Shown here: one piece after another, positions 23,711 to 32,974 of the stretch
Numbering within the stretch: position 1 is the stretch's first letter
How the letters are laid out: each line of letters opens with the position of its first letter
NCBI GenBank assembly: GCA_964428835.1
Contig: CAYRZQ010000010.1
Span: forward strand, 1-64,000
Reading direction: 5' to 3'
From: JAIXWP01 sp964428835
GTDB lineage: Bacteria > Bacteroidota > Bacteroidia > Flavobacteriales_D > Sanyastnellaceae
DNA: 64,000 nucleotides
Translations under genes and position numbers: made by a program
The notes under the pieces: generated by a model
Seen by the model: the letters and a program-made list of their open reading frames with translations, nothing else
Database searches by the model: none
Told to the model about the DNA's origin: nothing

Positions 23711-25639
23711 ATGGCAGACGAACAACAGAGGAGAAATCCAGGTTCTGGAGTCCCAGATCCTAAAAAAGGAATGAATTTTTATTGGATTTACGCATTGATT
23801 GCAACCATCCTTATTGGTATGTTGCTCTTCAATAGCGGTAGCGACGGACGTCCTACCGATTACTACAAGTTTAAAAATATTGCATCAAAAGGCTTTATTG
23901 ATAAACTTGAATATGATGGAGTAAAGGCAGTCATCTATCTCAATGATGCTGGCCGCGACTCACTCAAGAATGAGCTTCCAAAACAAGGTTTTCAAACATT
24001 CTCCAAGAGCAGTGACCTTTGGTTTAATATTCCTCCGGGAGAAGATTTTATCAAAGAAATCAATAAGCTCGGTGAAGAAAAAGGATTCCGTGTCAACTAT
24101 CTTCCTCCAAACGAGGCTGCGCAAAGCCTTTTCTATTGGATCATCGCAATTGCGATTATGATTGGTGCATGGGTATTCATTATGCGTCGTGTAGGCGGCG
24201 GTGGTGGACCTGGCGGTCAGATCTTTAATATTGGAAAATCAAAAGCGACATTATTCGAAAAAGGAAAGGGAACACAAATCACTTTCAACGATGTGGCTGG
24301 TTTACAAGGTGCTAAAGAAGAAGTACAAGAAATCGTAGACTTCCTCAAGAACCCTAAGAAGTACACTGAACTCGGTGCGAAAATTCCGAAAGGTGCATTG
24401 CTCGTTGGTCCTCCCGGTACTGGTAAGACTATGTTGGCAAAGGCTGTAGCAGGTGAGGCTCAAGTGCCATTCTTCAGCTTAAGCGGCTCTGATTTCGTAG
24501 AAATGTTCGTAGGTGTAGGTGCGAGCCGTGTGCGCGACCTCTTCCGTCAAGCTAAAGAGAAGGCTCCTGCTATTATCTTCATCGACGAGATTGATGCCAT
24601 CGGTAGAGCGCGTAGCAAATCAGTGAACTTCGGTTCAAATGATGAGCGTGAAAACACCCTGAATCAACTTCTCACCGAGATGGACGGATTCGGAACCAAC
24701 TCGGGTATCATCATTCTAGCGGCAACAAACCGTGCTGACATTCTAGACCAAGCGCTTTTGCGTGCAGGCCGTTTCGACCGTCAGATTTATGTGGATATGC
24801 CCGACCTCAACGAGCGTGTGGCTATTTTCAATGTGCATTTGAAAAATGTGAAGAAGGATGATTCTGTGGACGTTGAGTTTTTAGCAAGACAAACTCCAGG
24901 ATTCAGCGGTGCTGATATCGCCAATATTTGTAACGAGGCGGCGTTGATCGCTGCTCGTAAAAACCGCACCACCGTTGGTCGTGAAGACTTCCTCGACGCG
25001 GTTGACCGTATCATTGGTGGTTTGGAGAAAAAGAATAAAATCATCACAGCAGAAGAGAAAGCAACCATCGCTTATCATGAAAGTGGTCACGCGATTGTAA
25101 GCTGGTTGTTGCAACATGCTTCTCCTTTGGTGAAAGTTACTATCGTACCACGCGGTCGCTCATTGGGTGCTGCCTGGTACCTGCCAGAGGAAAGACAGAT
25201 CACAACGACTGAGCAAATCCTCGACGAAATGTGCGCTGCTCTTGGTGGTCGCGCAGCGGAAGAAGTTGCTTTTGGTAAAATCTCAACAGGAGCTCTCAGC
25301 GACCTGGAGAAAGTAACCAAACAAGCTTATGCTATGGTTTCAGTATATGGTCTCAACAAGAAGATTGGTAATAGAAGCTATTACGATAGTCGCGGTGAAA
25401 ACCAGTTTACTAAGCCCTATAGTGAGGAAACAGCCCGTGTAATCGATGAGGAAGTAAGCAAGATTATCGAAAAGGCTTATGAGAAGGCCAAGGATCTTTT
25501 GACCAAAAACAAAGAGAAATTGGATAGCTTAGCAAAGAAGCTTCTGGATAAAGAAGTGATCTTTAAAGACGACCTCGTGGAAGTCTTGGGAGAAAGAGAA
25601 TGGGCTGACAGATCCCCTGAAATTCAACCGACAGTATAA
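23711..25639 (+). CDS. ftsH: ATP-dependent zinc metalloprotease FtsH
   Basis: Membrane-bound AAA+ protease for quality control and regulated proteolysis. I use ATG 23711 (MADEQQRR), giving 642 residues; an earlier start at 23657 lies in rsfS. Two transmembrane helices (about 22-38 and 140-160) surround a periplasmic domain. Walker A GPPGTGKT, Walker B FIDEID, the second region of homology (ATNRADILDQALLRAGRFDRQ) and the zinc site HESGH are all present. Followed by a strong terminator. Confidence 0.97.
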   Translation: MADEQQRRNPGSGVPDPKKGMNFYWIYALIATILIGMLLFNSGSDGRPTDYYKFKNIASKGFIDKLEYDGVKAVIYLNDAGRDSLKNELPKQGFQTFSKSSDLWFNIPPGEDFIKEINKLGEEKGFRVNYLPPNEAAQSLFYWIIAIAIMIGAWVFIMRRVGGGGGPGGQIFNIGKSKATLFEKGKGTQITFNDVAGLQGAKEEVQEIVDFLKNPKKYTELGAKIPKGALLVGPPGTGKTMLAKAVAGEAQVPFFSLSGSDFVEMFVGVGASRVRDLFRQAKEKAPAIIFIDEIDAIGRARSKSVNFGSNDERENTLNQLLTEMDGFGTNSGIIILAATNRADILDQALLRAGRFDRQIYVDMPDLNERVAIFNVHLKNVKKDDSVDVEFLARQTPGFSGADIANICNEAALIAARKNRTTVGREDFLDAVDRIIGGLEKKNKIITAEEKATIAYHESGHAIVSWLLQHASPLVKVTIVPRGRSLGAAWYLPEERQITTTEQILDEMCAALGGRAAEEVAFGKISTGALSDLEKVTKQAYAMVSVYGLNKKIGNRSYYDSRGENQFTKPYSEETARVIDEEVSKIIEKAYEKAKDLLTKNKEKLDSLAKKLLDKEVIFKDDLVEVLGEREWADRSPEIQPTV

Positions 25640-25643
25640 TTTT

Positions 25644-25670
25644 TTAAGGCGAAGCATGACTTCGCCTTAA
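25644..25670 (+). terminator. Rho-independent terminator of ftsH
   Basis: Perfect 11-bp stem TTAAGGCGAAG / CTTCGCCTTAA with a five-base loop, then TTTTG. It begins five bases after the ftsH stop and its right arm overlaps the cdsA -7 box. Confidence 0.85.
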
Positions 25671-25675
25671 TTTTG
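25668..25675 (+). promoter_or_regulatory. -7 box for cdsA-psd-cinA, overlapping a terminator
   Basis: TAATTTTG matches TAnnTTTG perfectly and lies 20 bases before the GTG start of cdsA. Its first three bases belong to the terminator stem of ftsH and the rest to its T-run. Confidence 0.55.
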
Positions 25676-25695
25676 TCCCTTGATTTCTATCCATA

Positions 25696-26514
25696 GTGAG
25701 CAACTTAACAATTAGAGCAATAGCAGGATTGATATTCGGAGTGCTGGTAATCGGTTCCGCATTCCTCGGTCCGTATGCCCTCGGGGCAGTGTTTTTCTTT
25801 TTCGCTCTGGTTGGGCTCATTGAGTTCTATGACATGGTATCCATGGACTCTGCAGAAAAGCCAAGAAAAATGTTTGGCTATGTGCTAGGGCTTGGGCTCT
25901 ATATCATGATTATGTTTTATGCAATGGAAATTATCGAGAGTTGGACCTTTTGGCTGCTCGCTCCAATTGTGATTTTACTCTACACTGCCGAACTGGTGCA
26001 TCTCGATAAGCGCGCAGTAGACCACGTTTCAACGACTGTCATGGGGCTAATATATGTAGTGGTGCCCTTCGCGATGATCAATCTATTGGCCTTCTCTCAA
26101 GGAGAATTCGAGCCAATGCTTCCCGTCGGTTTCTTTTTTATTTTATGGGCAAATGACACCGCCGCCTATTTCGTAGGAAGGTTTTTGGGAAAAAATAAAC
26201 TCTATGAAAAAGTATCTCCCAACAAAACCTGGGAAGGACTTTTCGGAGGTATCGCTTTTGCAATATTCTTCGGTTGGATTTTGGCCAAGTATTTTGACGT
26301 ACTCCCAGCTTCCCAATGGATGTGGATTGCAGCTATTATCGCAGTGTTTGGTAATTTGGGCGATCTCTTTGAATCACATTTGAAAAGAAGTTATGGAGTA
26401 AAAGATTCTGGTAAAATTATACCCGGACATGGAGGCGTTTTGGATCGCTTCGATGGACTTTTACTGGCACTACCACTCGTTATTTTCTATCTAAAATTTA
26501 TCACTAAACTATGA
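25696..26514 (+). CDS. cdsA: Phosphatidate cytidylyltransferase
   Basis: Makes CDP-diacylglycerol from phosphatidate and CTP in the inner membrane. The 272-residue protein has about seven hydrophobic helices and the family signature near the end (HLKRSYGVKDSGKIIPGHGGVLDR, then FDGLL). The start is GTG at 25696. It overlaps psd by ATGA, so two consecutive steps of phospholipid synthesis are coupled. Confidence 0.96.
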   Translation: MSNLTIRAIAGLIFGVLVIGSAFLGPYALGAVFFFFALVGLIEFYDMVSMDSAEKPRKMFGYVLGLGLYIMIMFYAMEIIESWTFWLLAPIVILLYTAELVHLDKRAVDHVSTTVMGLIYVVVPFAMINLLAFSQGEFEPMLPVGFFFILWANDTAAYFVGRFLGKNKLYEKVSPNKTWEGLFGGIAFAIFFGWILAKYFDVLPASQWMWIAAIIAVFGNLGDLFESHLKRSYGVKDSGKIIPGHGGVLDRFDGLLLALPLVIFYLKFITKL

Positions 26515-27167
26515 CCATTCATAAGGAAGGCACCAAGATTTTGGTGACTGCATTTTTAGTTATCTCCATCATTTTAGTATTAGCTTTCAATTTTATTTCC
26601 ATCGCTTGGGTAAATTGGTTTTTGACGTTTGCGGGCGTGGTCATATTTTTTCTCTTTTTACAATTCTTCCGTTTGCCTTCTCGCACGAATCGCGCGGCTG
26701 CTGACGAGTTGGTGGCTCCTTGCGATGGTAAGGTGGTGGTGATTGAAGAAGTAGAGGAACCAGAATATTTTAAAGGAAAAAGAATTCAAGTTTCTATATT
26801 CATGTCTCCGATCAATGTGCACGCCAACTGGGTGCCTTGCGAAGGTGAAGTGAAGTACACTAAATACCATGAAGGTCTCTATCTAGTGGCGTGGCATCCA
26901 AAAAGCAGCACAGAAAATGAGAGAACCACAGTAGTGATTGAGCACAAACCTGGTCAAGAAGTGCTCCTTCGCCAGATCGCAGGTGCTGTGGCCAGACGTA
27001 TCGTTTATTATGTGAAGCCAGGACAAAAAGTAAGTCGCAACGAACAATTCGGATTTATCAAGTTTGGCAGTCGCGTGGATTTATTCTTCCCAATAGGAAC
27101 AGATATCATCGCAAAGATTGGTGATGTGACGAAGGGAAATGAAACGGTGATTGCCCGCTGGAAATAA
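26511..27167 (+). CDS. psd: Phosphatidylserine decarboxylase proenzyme family
   Basis: Makes phosphatidylethanolamine. The 218 residues are the short, archaeal-type form common in Bacteroidota: two N-terminal hydrophobic stretches (about 12-28 and 30-50), a beta-rich body (VAPCDGKVVVIEE), HVNA-like INVHANWVP and the self-cleavage site FGSRVD whose Ser becomes the pyruvoyl group. Overlaps cdsA by four bases and is followed within seven bases by cinA. Confidence 0.93.
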   Translation: MTIHKEGTKILVTAFLVISIILVLAFNFISIAWVNWFLTFAGVVIFFLFLQFFRLPSRTNRAAADELVAPCDGKVVVIEEVEEPEYFKGKRIQVSIFMSPINVHANWVPCEGEVKYTKYHEGLYLVAWHPKSSTENERTTVVIEHKPGQEVLLRQIAGAVARRIVYYVKPGQKVSRNEQFGFIKFGSRVDLFFPIGTDIIAKIGDVTKGNETVIARWK

Positions 27168-27174
27168 TAATATC

Positions 27175-28425
27175 ATGCAAGCAGAAATCATCAGCATTGG
27201 CGACGAGATTTTAATTGGTCAAACCATCAATACCAATGCTGCGTGGATGGGCGAACATCTCAACGCCATCGGCATCCGTGTGCACAGGACGACCGCTATT
27301 GCAGATAGCAAGGAAGAAATTGTCAATATGCTCGAAGAAGCGCTCTCGCGTTCTTCATTAGTATTAATCACAGGTGGTCTTGGTCCAACCAAGGATGATG
27401 TTACCAAGAAAACCCTTGCTGAATATTTTAATATGCCATTGGAAATAGATGCAGAGACGCTTGAGCGTGTCTCAACTTTTTTCCGATCGAGAGGGCTTCC
27501 TGTACTCAAAGTCAACGAGGATCAGGCTTTAATGCCAAAGGGTTGTACTGTTCTGCATAATTTGCGCGGTACAGCAAATGGTATGTGGTTCGAAAAGGAT
27601 GGTAAGGTAATCGTATCGATGCCTGGCGTTCCCTACGAAATGGAGTGGCTGATGGAAAATGAAGTTTTCCCTAGAGTTTTGGATTTTTTCAAACGCCCGT
27701 CAATCGTTCATCGAACAATCTTGACGACGGGTGTAGGTGAGAGCTTTCTTGCCGATCAGATCAGTGCATGGGAAGATAGCCTAGAGGAGTTAAATATCAA
27801 ACTGGCGTATCTACCGTCTCCTGGAGCTGTGAAATTGCGCATGTCTGCCTACGGTGGTGGAAGCGAAGCGGAATTGAAAAGTCAGATAGATAAAAAGGAG
27901 CAGGAACTTCTTCAAATCATTGGCGAGCATGTATTCGGTTTTGAAAAAGATACGCTTGCGAGTGTTGTTGGAAAGAGATTGATTGCAGAAAAGGCTATGA
28001 TTGCCGTGGCTGAGAGCTGTACTGGAGGGATGATTTCTCATTTGATAACGGACATTCCGGGCAGCAGCGCATATTTTCTGGGAGGTCTCATTACATATAA
28101 TGAGAAGATAAAAATTGCAGAACTTGGCGTTAGTGCAGAGCTTATAGCCGAGCACACGGTGTATTCTGAGGAGGTGGCATTAGCAATGGCTTCGTGTGCC
28201 GTCAAGACCTTTGGAGCGGACTATGCCATATCCACCACCGGTGTGGCTGGTCCTGATGATAGTGATGGGGTGAAAGTAGGAACGATTTGGGTCGCCGCCG
28301 CAAACAAGGAAAGAGCCGTTTGTACCCAACTTCGACTCGGAAAAAGTAGAGAAAGAAACATTATTATGGCCTCCAATGCCGCATTAAACCTACTGAGAAA
28401 AGAATTTTTACAAATAAACCGTTGA
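27175..28425 (+). CDS. cinA: CinA: nicotinamide nucleotide amidase / competence-damage family protein
   Basis: Start at ATG 27175 (MQAEIISIGDEILIGQTINTN); an earlier in-frame start at 27151 lies in psd. The 416-residue protein has an N-terminal MoCF/COG1058 pyrophosphatase domain (GGLGPTKDDVTKK) and a C-terminal CinA/PncC domain (AVAESCTGGMISHLIT, ISTTGVAGPDD) that deamidates NMN for pyridine-nucleotide recycling. Full-length two-domain form. Confidence 0.95.
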   Translation: MQAEIISIGDEILIGQTINTNAAWMGEHLNAIGIRVHRTTAIADSKEEIVNMLEEALSRSSLVLITGGLGPTKDDVTKKTLAEYFNMPLEIDAETLERVSTFFRSRGLPVLKVNEDQALMPKGCTVLHNLRGTANGMWFEKDGKVIVSMPGVPYEMEWLMENEVFPRVLDFFKRPSIVHRTILTTGVGESFLADQISAWEDSLEELNIKLAYLPSPGAVKLRMSAYGGGSEAELKSQIDKKEQELLQIIGEHVFGFEKDTLASVVGKRLIAEKAMIAVAESCTGGMISHLITDIPGSSAYFLGGLITYNEKIKIAELGVSAELIAEHTVYSEEVALAMASCAVKTFGADYAISTTGVAGPDDSDGVKVGTIWVAAANKERAVCTQLRLGKSRERNIIMASNAALNLLRKEFLQINR

Positions 28426-28460
28426 TTGTTGGAAAATTCTTCGTTTATTTGCACCCCCAA

Positions 28461-28482
28461 TTTAAAGGGTTAAAACTTTAAA
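28461..28482 (+). promoter_or_regulatory. Inverted repeat in the rpmB leader
   Basis: TTTAAAG (28461-28467) and CTTTAAA (28476-28482) form a seven-base inverted repeat around an eight-base loop, ending three bases before the rpmB ATG. Weak A/T-rich pairing; a role in controlling L28 synthesis is a guess. Confidence 0.3.
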
Positions 28483-28485
28483 GAT

Positions 28486-28722
28486 ATGGCACGTATTTGC
28501 GAAATCACAGGAAAGAAGACGATCACAGGAAACCATGTTTCCCACTCCAATATTAAAACTCGTCGTAAGTTTTATCCAAACCTTCAGTACAAGCGCTTTT
28601 GGCATGCTGAAGAAAACCGCTGGATCGAACTACGCGTTACCCCAAAGGGTATGAAGACCATCAATAAGATTGGTTTGAACGAGGCCATGAAGCGCGCTAA
28701 GGCCAATGGCTTTATTGGGTAA
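28486..28722 (+). CDS. rpmB: 50S ribosomal protein bL28
   Basis: A 78-residue ribosomal protein opening MARICEITGKKTITGNHVSHSN, followed by the RRKFYPNLQ motif and LRVTPKGMKTINKIG. Length and sequence are normal. In many Bacteroidota rpmG (bL33) follows; here a terminator follows instead, so bL33 must be encoded elsewhere. Confidence 0.97.
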   Translation: MARICEITGKKTITGNHVSHSNIKTRRKFYPNLQYKRFWHAEENRWIELRVTPKGMKTINKIGLNEAMKRAKANGFIG

Positions 28723-28760
28723 ACCGTAATAGGGTAGAATTTAGAGGTTAAACAATAAAT

Positions 28761-28792
28761 AAACGCCTTCCTTATGACCAGGAGGGCGTTTT
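28761..28792 (+). terminator. Terminator of rpmB
   Basis: AAACGCCTTCCT pairs with AGGAGGGCGTTT (one G-U pair) around TATGACC, followed by TTTG. Strong G/C-rich hairpin 39 bases after the rpmB stop. Confidence 0.85.
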
Positions 28793-28866
28793 TGTTGTCT
28801 AATTTCTTGATTCTCAATTGTGTTTTAGTGCAATAACTTCAATTTCGTAGAACGGGTGTCATTGCT

Positions 28867-28874
28867 TATATTTG
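28867..28874 (+). promoter_or_regulatory. -7 box for secDF
   Basis: TATATTTG, a perfect TAnnTTTG, 38 bases before the ATG at 28913. A TTTCG at 28843-28847, 19 bases upstream, could serve as an imperfect -33. Confidence 0.55.
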
Positions 28875-28912
28875 CGCCCCTAAAAAGGAAACCTTTCCAA
28901 ATTAATTGATCC

Positions 28913-31900
28913 ATGCAGAATAAATCGTTTACTTGGGTTTTTGTAATCCTATTAACGTTAGCAGTTGCCTACCAACTTTCATTCGGTTGGGTAGCTAGCA
29001 ATTTCGAAAAACAAGCGCATCAGATTGCGGTTGACTCTATCTCTACTACTGGACTTACAGGCAGTGCGGCAGACTCAGCGATTTTTGCCCTTGAAAAGAA
29101 AATCCTTCGTGATAGCTCCGAAGCTAAAGTGTATCCATTGATGGGTCACTCTTACAGCTATTTGAAGCAACACCAACTCGGCTTAGGTCTCGACCTAAAG
29201 GGTGGTATGTCTGTTACACTCGAAGTGTCAATCCCAGACATGATCATTGCCATCAGCGATGACAACGCAAATCCAGCATTCAGAAAATCAATCACTGAAG
29301 CTATCGAAGCGCAAAAGTCTAGCGGTAGTGATTATATCACACTTTTTGAAGAAGCATGGAAAAGAAATAACGGTGGTCTCGAACTTTGGAGAATATTCAA
29401 TAATCTCGAAAATCAAGATAAGTTTCCACCAAAAACTTCTGACGATGATGTAATCAAAATTCTTCGTCAGGAAGCTGATATTGCAATTAGCAATACTGAA
29501 AATATTATCCGCAAGCGTATCGACCAATTTGGTGTGACGCAGCCAAACGTTCAAAAGCAATCTCTTTCTGGTCGTATCCTCGTTGAACTTCCAGGAGTAG
29601 ATGATAGAGAGCGTGTTCGTAAGAACTTAAAGAGCACGGCTAACCTCGAGTTTTGGGATACTTATTTCAATACTGAAGTAATCGGCGCATTGAGCGAAGC
29701 AAACACACGCCTCGGAAAGAAATTAGCTCCACAACTATTTTCTACTGATTCTCTCAGAGCCCAAAAGGATTCTTTGATGAATGTAGCTCTTGCTGATACT
29801 ACTTTAAATCAAACTCAACAAGATTCTATTAGAAATTACTATGCTGACAACACAGTCAAGCCAGACAGTTTGTTGAGCAAAGAAGAACTAAGAAAAAAGA
29901 ATCCACTTTTCGCGATCTTGAATCCTCAAGTTCCAATGGGAAGTGCAATGGTTGGTTTTGCTGCGGTATCTGATACTGCAGAGTTCAATCGTCTCGTTAG
30001 ACTCCCAGAAGCTAAAGAAGTAATTCCTGCTGATTGCAGACTCCTTTGGAGCGCAAAGGTTGAAAAGAACATCGCTACGCTCTATTCGATTAAAGACGCT
30101 TCTATGAGAGGAAGAGCAGAGCTTGATGGTAAATCTATCGTTGATGCTCGTCAAGATTTCGACCCAATCACCGGTGAGGTGACAGTCGAAATGAGAATGG
30201 ATAGCGAAAAAGGCACTCCACTTTGGAGAGAAATGACAAAGAAGAACGCAGCCGACAGAAATCGTCCGATTGCGATTGTCATGGATAACTTGGTTTATTC
30301 TGCTCCAAGCGTAAACAGTGAAATTCCTAACGGAAGTTCTGTAATCACATTCGGAAAAGGAGAAGATAGAGAGAAGTCAATTCAAGAAGCTAAAGATTTA
30401 GCTGGACTTTTGAAAGCTGGATCGCTTCCTGCTCCTGCAAAGATTATCGACGAAGTGACTGTTGGTCCTTCTTTGGGTGAAAAAAATATCAAGGCTGGTA
30501 TCTGGTCATTCGTAATCGCTTTCTTGGTGATTTTGATCTATATGATTTTCTATTACGCTTGGGCGGGTTGGGCTGCTAACGTAGCATTGATTGCAAACCT
30601 TTTCTTCCTTATCGGAGCGTTGGTTTCTCTCGGTGGTGCATTGACATTGCCTGGTATCGCGGGTATCGTTCTTACCATGGGTATGGCGGTTGACGCGAAC
30701 GTTCTTATCTATGAGCGTGTGAAAGAAGAATTACGCCATGGCAAGAATATCAGCACAGCGATGAAAGACGGTTTCTTAAAGGCTATTAGCGCGATCCTCG
30801 ACGGTAACGCTACTACGCTTATCACTGGTATTATTCTCTTCCTGGTAGGTTCTGGTCCAATTAAAGGTTTCGCAACGACTCTTATCATCGGTATTTTCAC
30901 TACCTTGTTTACAGCAATCATCATTGCACGTTTGATTTTGTACCGCCGTCTCGAAAACAAGAAAGAAATTACCTTCTCTAGCAATATCACAAAGAACTGG
31001 TTTACGAATGTGAACTATGATTTCGTTGGAAAGAGAAAATTATTTTATGCAATCTCAATCGTTATTGTGGCTGCTGGTATCGCTTCTTGGGCTTTCAGAG
31101 GTTTCAACCTAGGTGTAGACTTTATCGGTGGTACATCATATAAAGTTGAGTTCGCTCAAGCTGTAGATGCTGATCAAGTTCGTCAAGCACTTGAGTCAAC
31201 TTTGGTAGATGATCAAGGCAATAAGGGGTCTGTTCTCGTACAAAGCATTGGCTCAGGTTCTCAGGACTTTAAAGTAACCACAAACTTCCTTATCAATAGC
31301 ACCGATCCAAATGCAGATGCTATGGTTTCTGCAAAAGTTCAAGAGGCCCTTAACAAGGTATCAACCGATGCAAAGATGGACTCGTCATATAAAGTTGACG
31401 CATCTATGAGCGATGACTTCCGCCGCGAAGCGATTTGGGCAGGTATCATTTCATTGTTATTGGTAGGTCTTTACATCTTCATCCGATTCAGAAAAATCGA
31501 TTTCGCAATCGGTGCGGCTGTGGCACTTTTCCACGATGCATTGATCGTAATCGCAGCGTTCACTTTGTTGAATGGTATCCTACCTTTCAGCTTGGAAGTA
31601 AACCAAAACTTTATCGGAGCGATCTTGACAATCATCGGTTTCTCGATCAACGATACAGTGGTAATCTTTGACCGTGTAAGAGAATATTTGAGAGGTAACA
31701 AGAGCCAGCCAATGGCCACTACCATCAACTCAGCTCTCAATAGCACGCTCGGTCGTACAATCAATACGTCTATGACTGTATTGCTCACGTTGATCGTGAT
31801 GTTCGTCTTCGGTAGCGATGATATCAAAGGATTCTGTTTTGCTATGATCATCGGAGTTGTGGCAGGGGTATATTCATCACTCTTCATTGCAACACCAATC

Positions 31901-31975
31901 GTTGTCGATATGGGCTTGAAGCAAAGCAAGTCAGAAGAAGAAGAAGCTACTCCAGCTAAGGCTGCAACAGCATAG
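28913..31975 (+). CDS. secDF: Protein translocase subunit SecDF (fused)
   Basis: Uses the proton gradient to pull proteins through SecYEG from the periplasmic side. At 1020 residues it is the fused SecD+SecF form of Bacteroidota. An N-terminal helix (about 8-25) precedes the large periplasmic P1 domain with LGLDLKGGMSVTLEV, then six helices with GIVLTMGMAVDANVLIYER; the SecF half begins near residue 705 (WAFRGFNLGVDFIGGTSY) and has six more helices with IIGFSINDTVVIFDRVRE. Followed by a strong terminator. Confidence 0.97.
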   Translation: MQNKSFTWVFVILLTLAVAYQLSFGWVASNFEKQAHQIAVDSISTTGLTGSAADSAIFALEKKILRDSSEAKVYPLMGHSYSYLKQHQLGLGLDLKGGMSVTLEVSIPDMIIAISDDNANPAFRKSITEAIEAQKSSGSDYITLFEEAWKRNNGGLELWRIFNNLENQDKFPPKTSDDDVIKILRQEADIAISNTENIIRKRIDQFGVTQPNVQKQSLSGRILVELPGVDDRERVRKNLKSTANLEFWDTYFNTEVIGALSEANTRLGKKLAPQLFSTDSLRAQKDSLMNVALADTTLNQTQQDSIRNYYADNTVKPDSLLSKEELRKKNPLFAILNPQVPMGSAMVGFAAVSDTAEFNRLVRLPEAKEVIPADCRLLWSAKVEKNIATLYSIKDASMRGRAELDGKSIVDARQDFDPITGEVTVEMRMDSEKGTPLWREMTKKNAADRNRPIAIVMDNLVYSAPSVNSEIPNGSSVITFGKGEDREKSIQEAKDLAGLLKAGSLPAPAKIIDEVTVGPSLGEKNIKAGIWSFVIAFLVILIYMIFYYAWAGWAANVALIANLFFLIGALVSLGGALTLPGIAGIVLTMGMAVDANVLIYERVKEELRHGKNISTAMKDGFLKAISAILDGNATTLITGIILFLVGSGPIKGFATTLIIGIFTTLFTAIIIARLILYRRLENKKEITFSSNITKNWFTNVNYDFVGKRKLFYAISIVIVAAGIASWAFRGFNLGVDFIGGTSYKVEFAQAVDADQVRQALESTLVDDQGNKGSVLVQSIGSGSQDFKVTTNFLINSTDPNADAMVSAKVQEALNKVSTDAKMDSSYKVDASMSDDFRREAIWAGIISLLLVGLYIFIRFRKIDFAIGAAVALFHDALIVIAAFTLLNGILPFSLEVNQNFIGAILTIIGFSINDTVVIFDRVREYLRGNKSQPMATTINSALNSTLGRTINTSMTVLLTLIVMFVFGSDDIKGFCFAMIIGVVAGVYSSLFIATPIVVDMGLKQSKSEEEEATPAKAATA

Positions 31976-31993
31976 TCATTATCAAAATATTAT

Positions 31994-32027
31994 AAAAAGA
32001 AGGCGCTTTATAAGCGCCTTCTTTTTT
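31994..32027 (+). terminator. Terminator of secDF
   Basis: AAAAAGAAGGCGCTT and AAGCGCCTTCTTTTT form a perfect 15-bp stem with a TAT loop, ending in a T-run. One of the strongest terminators in the window. Confidence 0.92.
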
Positions 32028-32044
32028 TGTACTCCTTATTCTAC

Positions 32045-32052
32045 TACTTTTG
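32045..32052 (+). promoter_or_regulatory. -7 box five bases before tatA start
   Basis: TACTTTTG, a perfect TAnnTTTG, ends five bases before the ATG at 32058, the same spacing as at 15097 and close to 34562. It follows the secDF terminator, so it is likely the real tatA promoter, with a leaderless mRNA. Confidence 0.65.
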
Positions 32053-32057
32053 CAACA

Positions 32058-32426
32058 ATGTCAGGCGGAGAAATCATTCTAATCTTATTCGTTTACCTTT
32101 TGCTTTTTGGCGCTAAAGGCGTGCCTGCGCTCGCACAGACAATGGGAAAGGCTCTCTACCAATTCAGAAATGCAGCTAAGGACGTGCAGGATGAAATCAT
32201 GTCAAGTGCCAATGACATCAGAAAAGAAGCACGCACCAGATTAGACCAACTCAATATTGAAGGTGACGACGAGCATCCCGAGACGAAAGCACCATTTATA
32301 CCATCAAATAAGCCTGCCGCAGGCACTCAGCCGCAATCTTCAACTTCTGTGGTAAACTCAGAAACAGCAGAAAACATTACGCCTAATTCCGAAGTTAATA
32401 TCGAGGAAAAGGGTAAGCAAGAATGA
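32058..32426 (+). CDS. Sec-independent (Tat) translocase TatA/B-like protein
   Basis: A 122-residue protein with one N-terminal membrane helix (GEIILILFVYLLLFGAKGVP), the hinge Gly, then an amphipathic helix (LAQTMGKALYQFRNAAKDVQDEI) and a long polar tail rich in Pro and Ser. This is the TatA/TatB layout; A and B cannot be told apart safely, though a Pro after the hinge (GVPALAQTMG) leans to TatA/E of Bacteroidota. tatC is not in the window. Overlaps alkB by ATGA. Confidence 0.9.
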   Translation: MSGGEIILILFVYLLLFGAKGVPALAQTMGKALYQFRNAAKDVQDEIMSSANDIRKEARTRLDQLNIEGDDEHPETKAPFIPSNKPAAGTQPQSSTSVVNSETAENITPNSEVNIEEKGKQE

Positions 32427-32974
32427 TTCTTTATCAGAACGGCACGGAAACACTTGAGCTATATAGCTTGGATGTTTCAATCGAAAATTTTGAAAGTATC
32501 ACCGCCAGTATACACTGGCATCAAAATAATATTACTGTTTACGGAAAAGAATACCAAGAACCGCGGCTCACAGCATGGTTTGGCCCTCCATATAAGTACT
32601 CTTCTATCCAATGGCCAGGCGCGGAAATACCCGAGTGTTTGTTCGGTTTGAAGAATACGGCAGAGCATTATTCCAAGTTCATCTTCAACTCTGTCTTGCT
32701 CAATTTCTATCGTAGCGGATCAGATAGTATGGGTTGGCACAGCGACAATGAAAAGGAAATGAACCAAACATGTATCGCTTCTATCAGCCTTGGTGAGTCA
32801 AGGAAAATGAAGTTTAAACACAAAACGACAAAAGAGGTAATCGATGTTGTACTCAAGCATGGTGATTTGCTGATCATGCGGGATTTTCAAAGAAACTGGC
32901 AGCATGCAGTACCAAAAACAACGAGGCCCCTTGGGCCTCGTTTGAATCTTACTTTTCGTGAGATAATATTTTAA
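32423..32974 (+). CDS. alkB: AlkB-type 2-oxoglutarate/Fe(II)-dependent dioxygenase
   Basis: Reverses alkylation damage in nucleic acids. In the 183-residue protein the iron ligands are His106-x-Asp108 (MGWHSDNE) and His161 (WQHAVPK), with the 2-oxoglutarate-binding Arg in RLNLTFR (Arg173/Arg179). The NFYRSGSDSMGWHSD stretch is the standard AlkB core. Translationally coupled to the TatA-like gene. A perfect 10-bp hairpin lies in the coding sequence just before the end. Its stop abuts the stop of a gene on the opposite strand. Confidence 0.92.
   Translation: MILYQNGTETLELYSLDVSIENFESITASIHWHQNNITVYGKEYQEPRLTAWFGPPYKYSSIQWPGAEIPECLFGLKNTAEHYSKFIFNSVLLNFYRSGSDSMGWHSDNEKEMNQTCIASISLGESRKMKFKHKTTKEVIDVVLKHGDLLIMRDFQRNWQHAVPKTTRPLGPRLNLTFREIIF
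32920..32942 (+). other. Perfect hairpin within the 3' end of alkB
   Basis: AACGAGGCCC and GGGCCTCGTT pair perfectly over ten bases around CTT, encoding part of TRPLGPRL. It is stronger than most terminators here but has no proper T-run and lies 33 bases before the stop codon. Confidence 0.6.
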
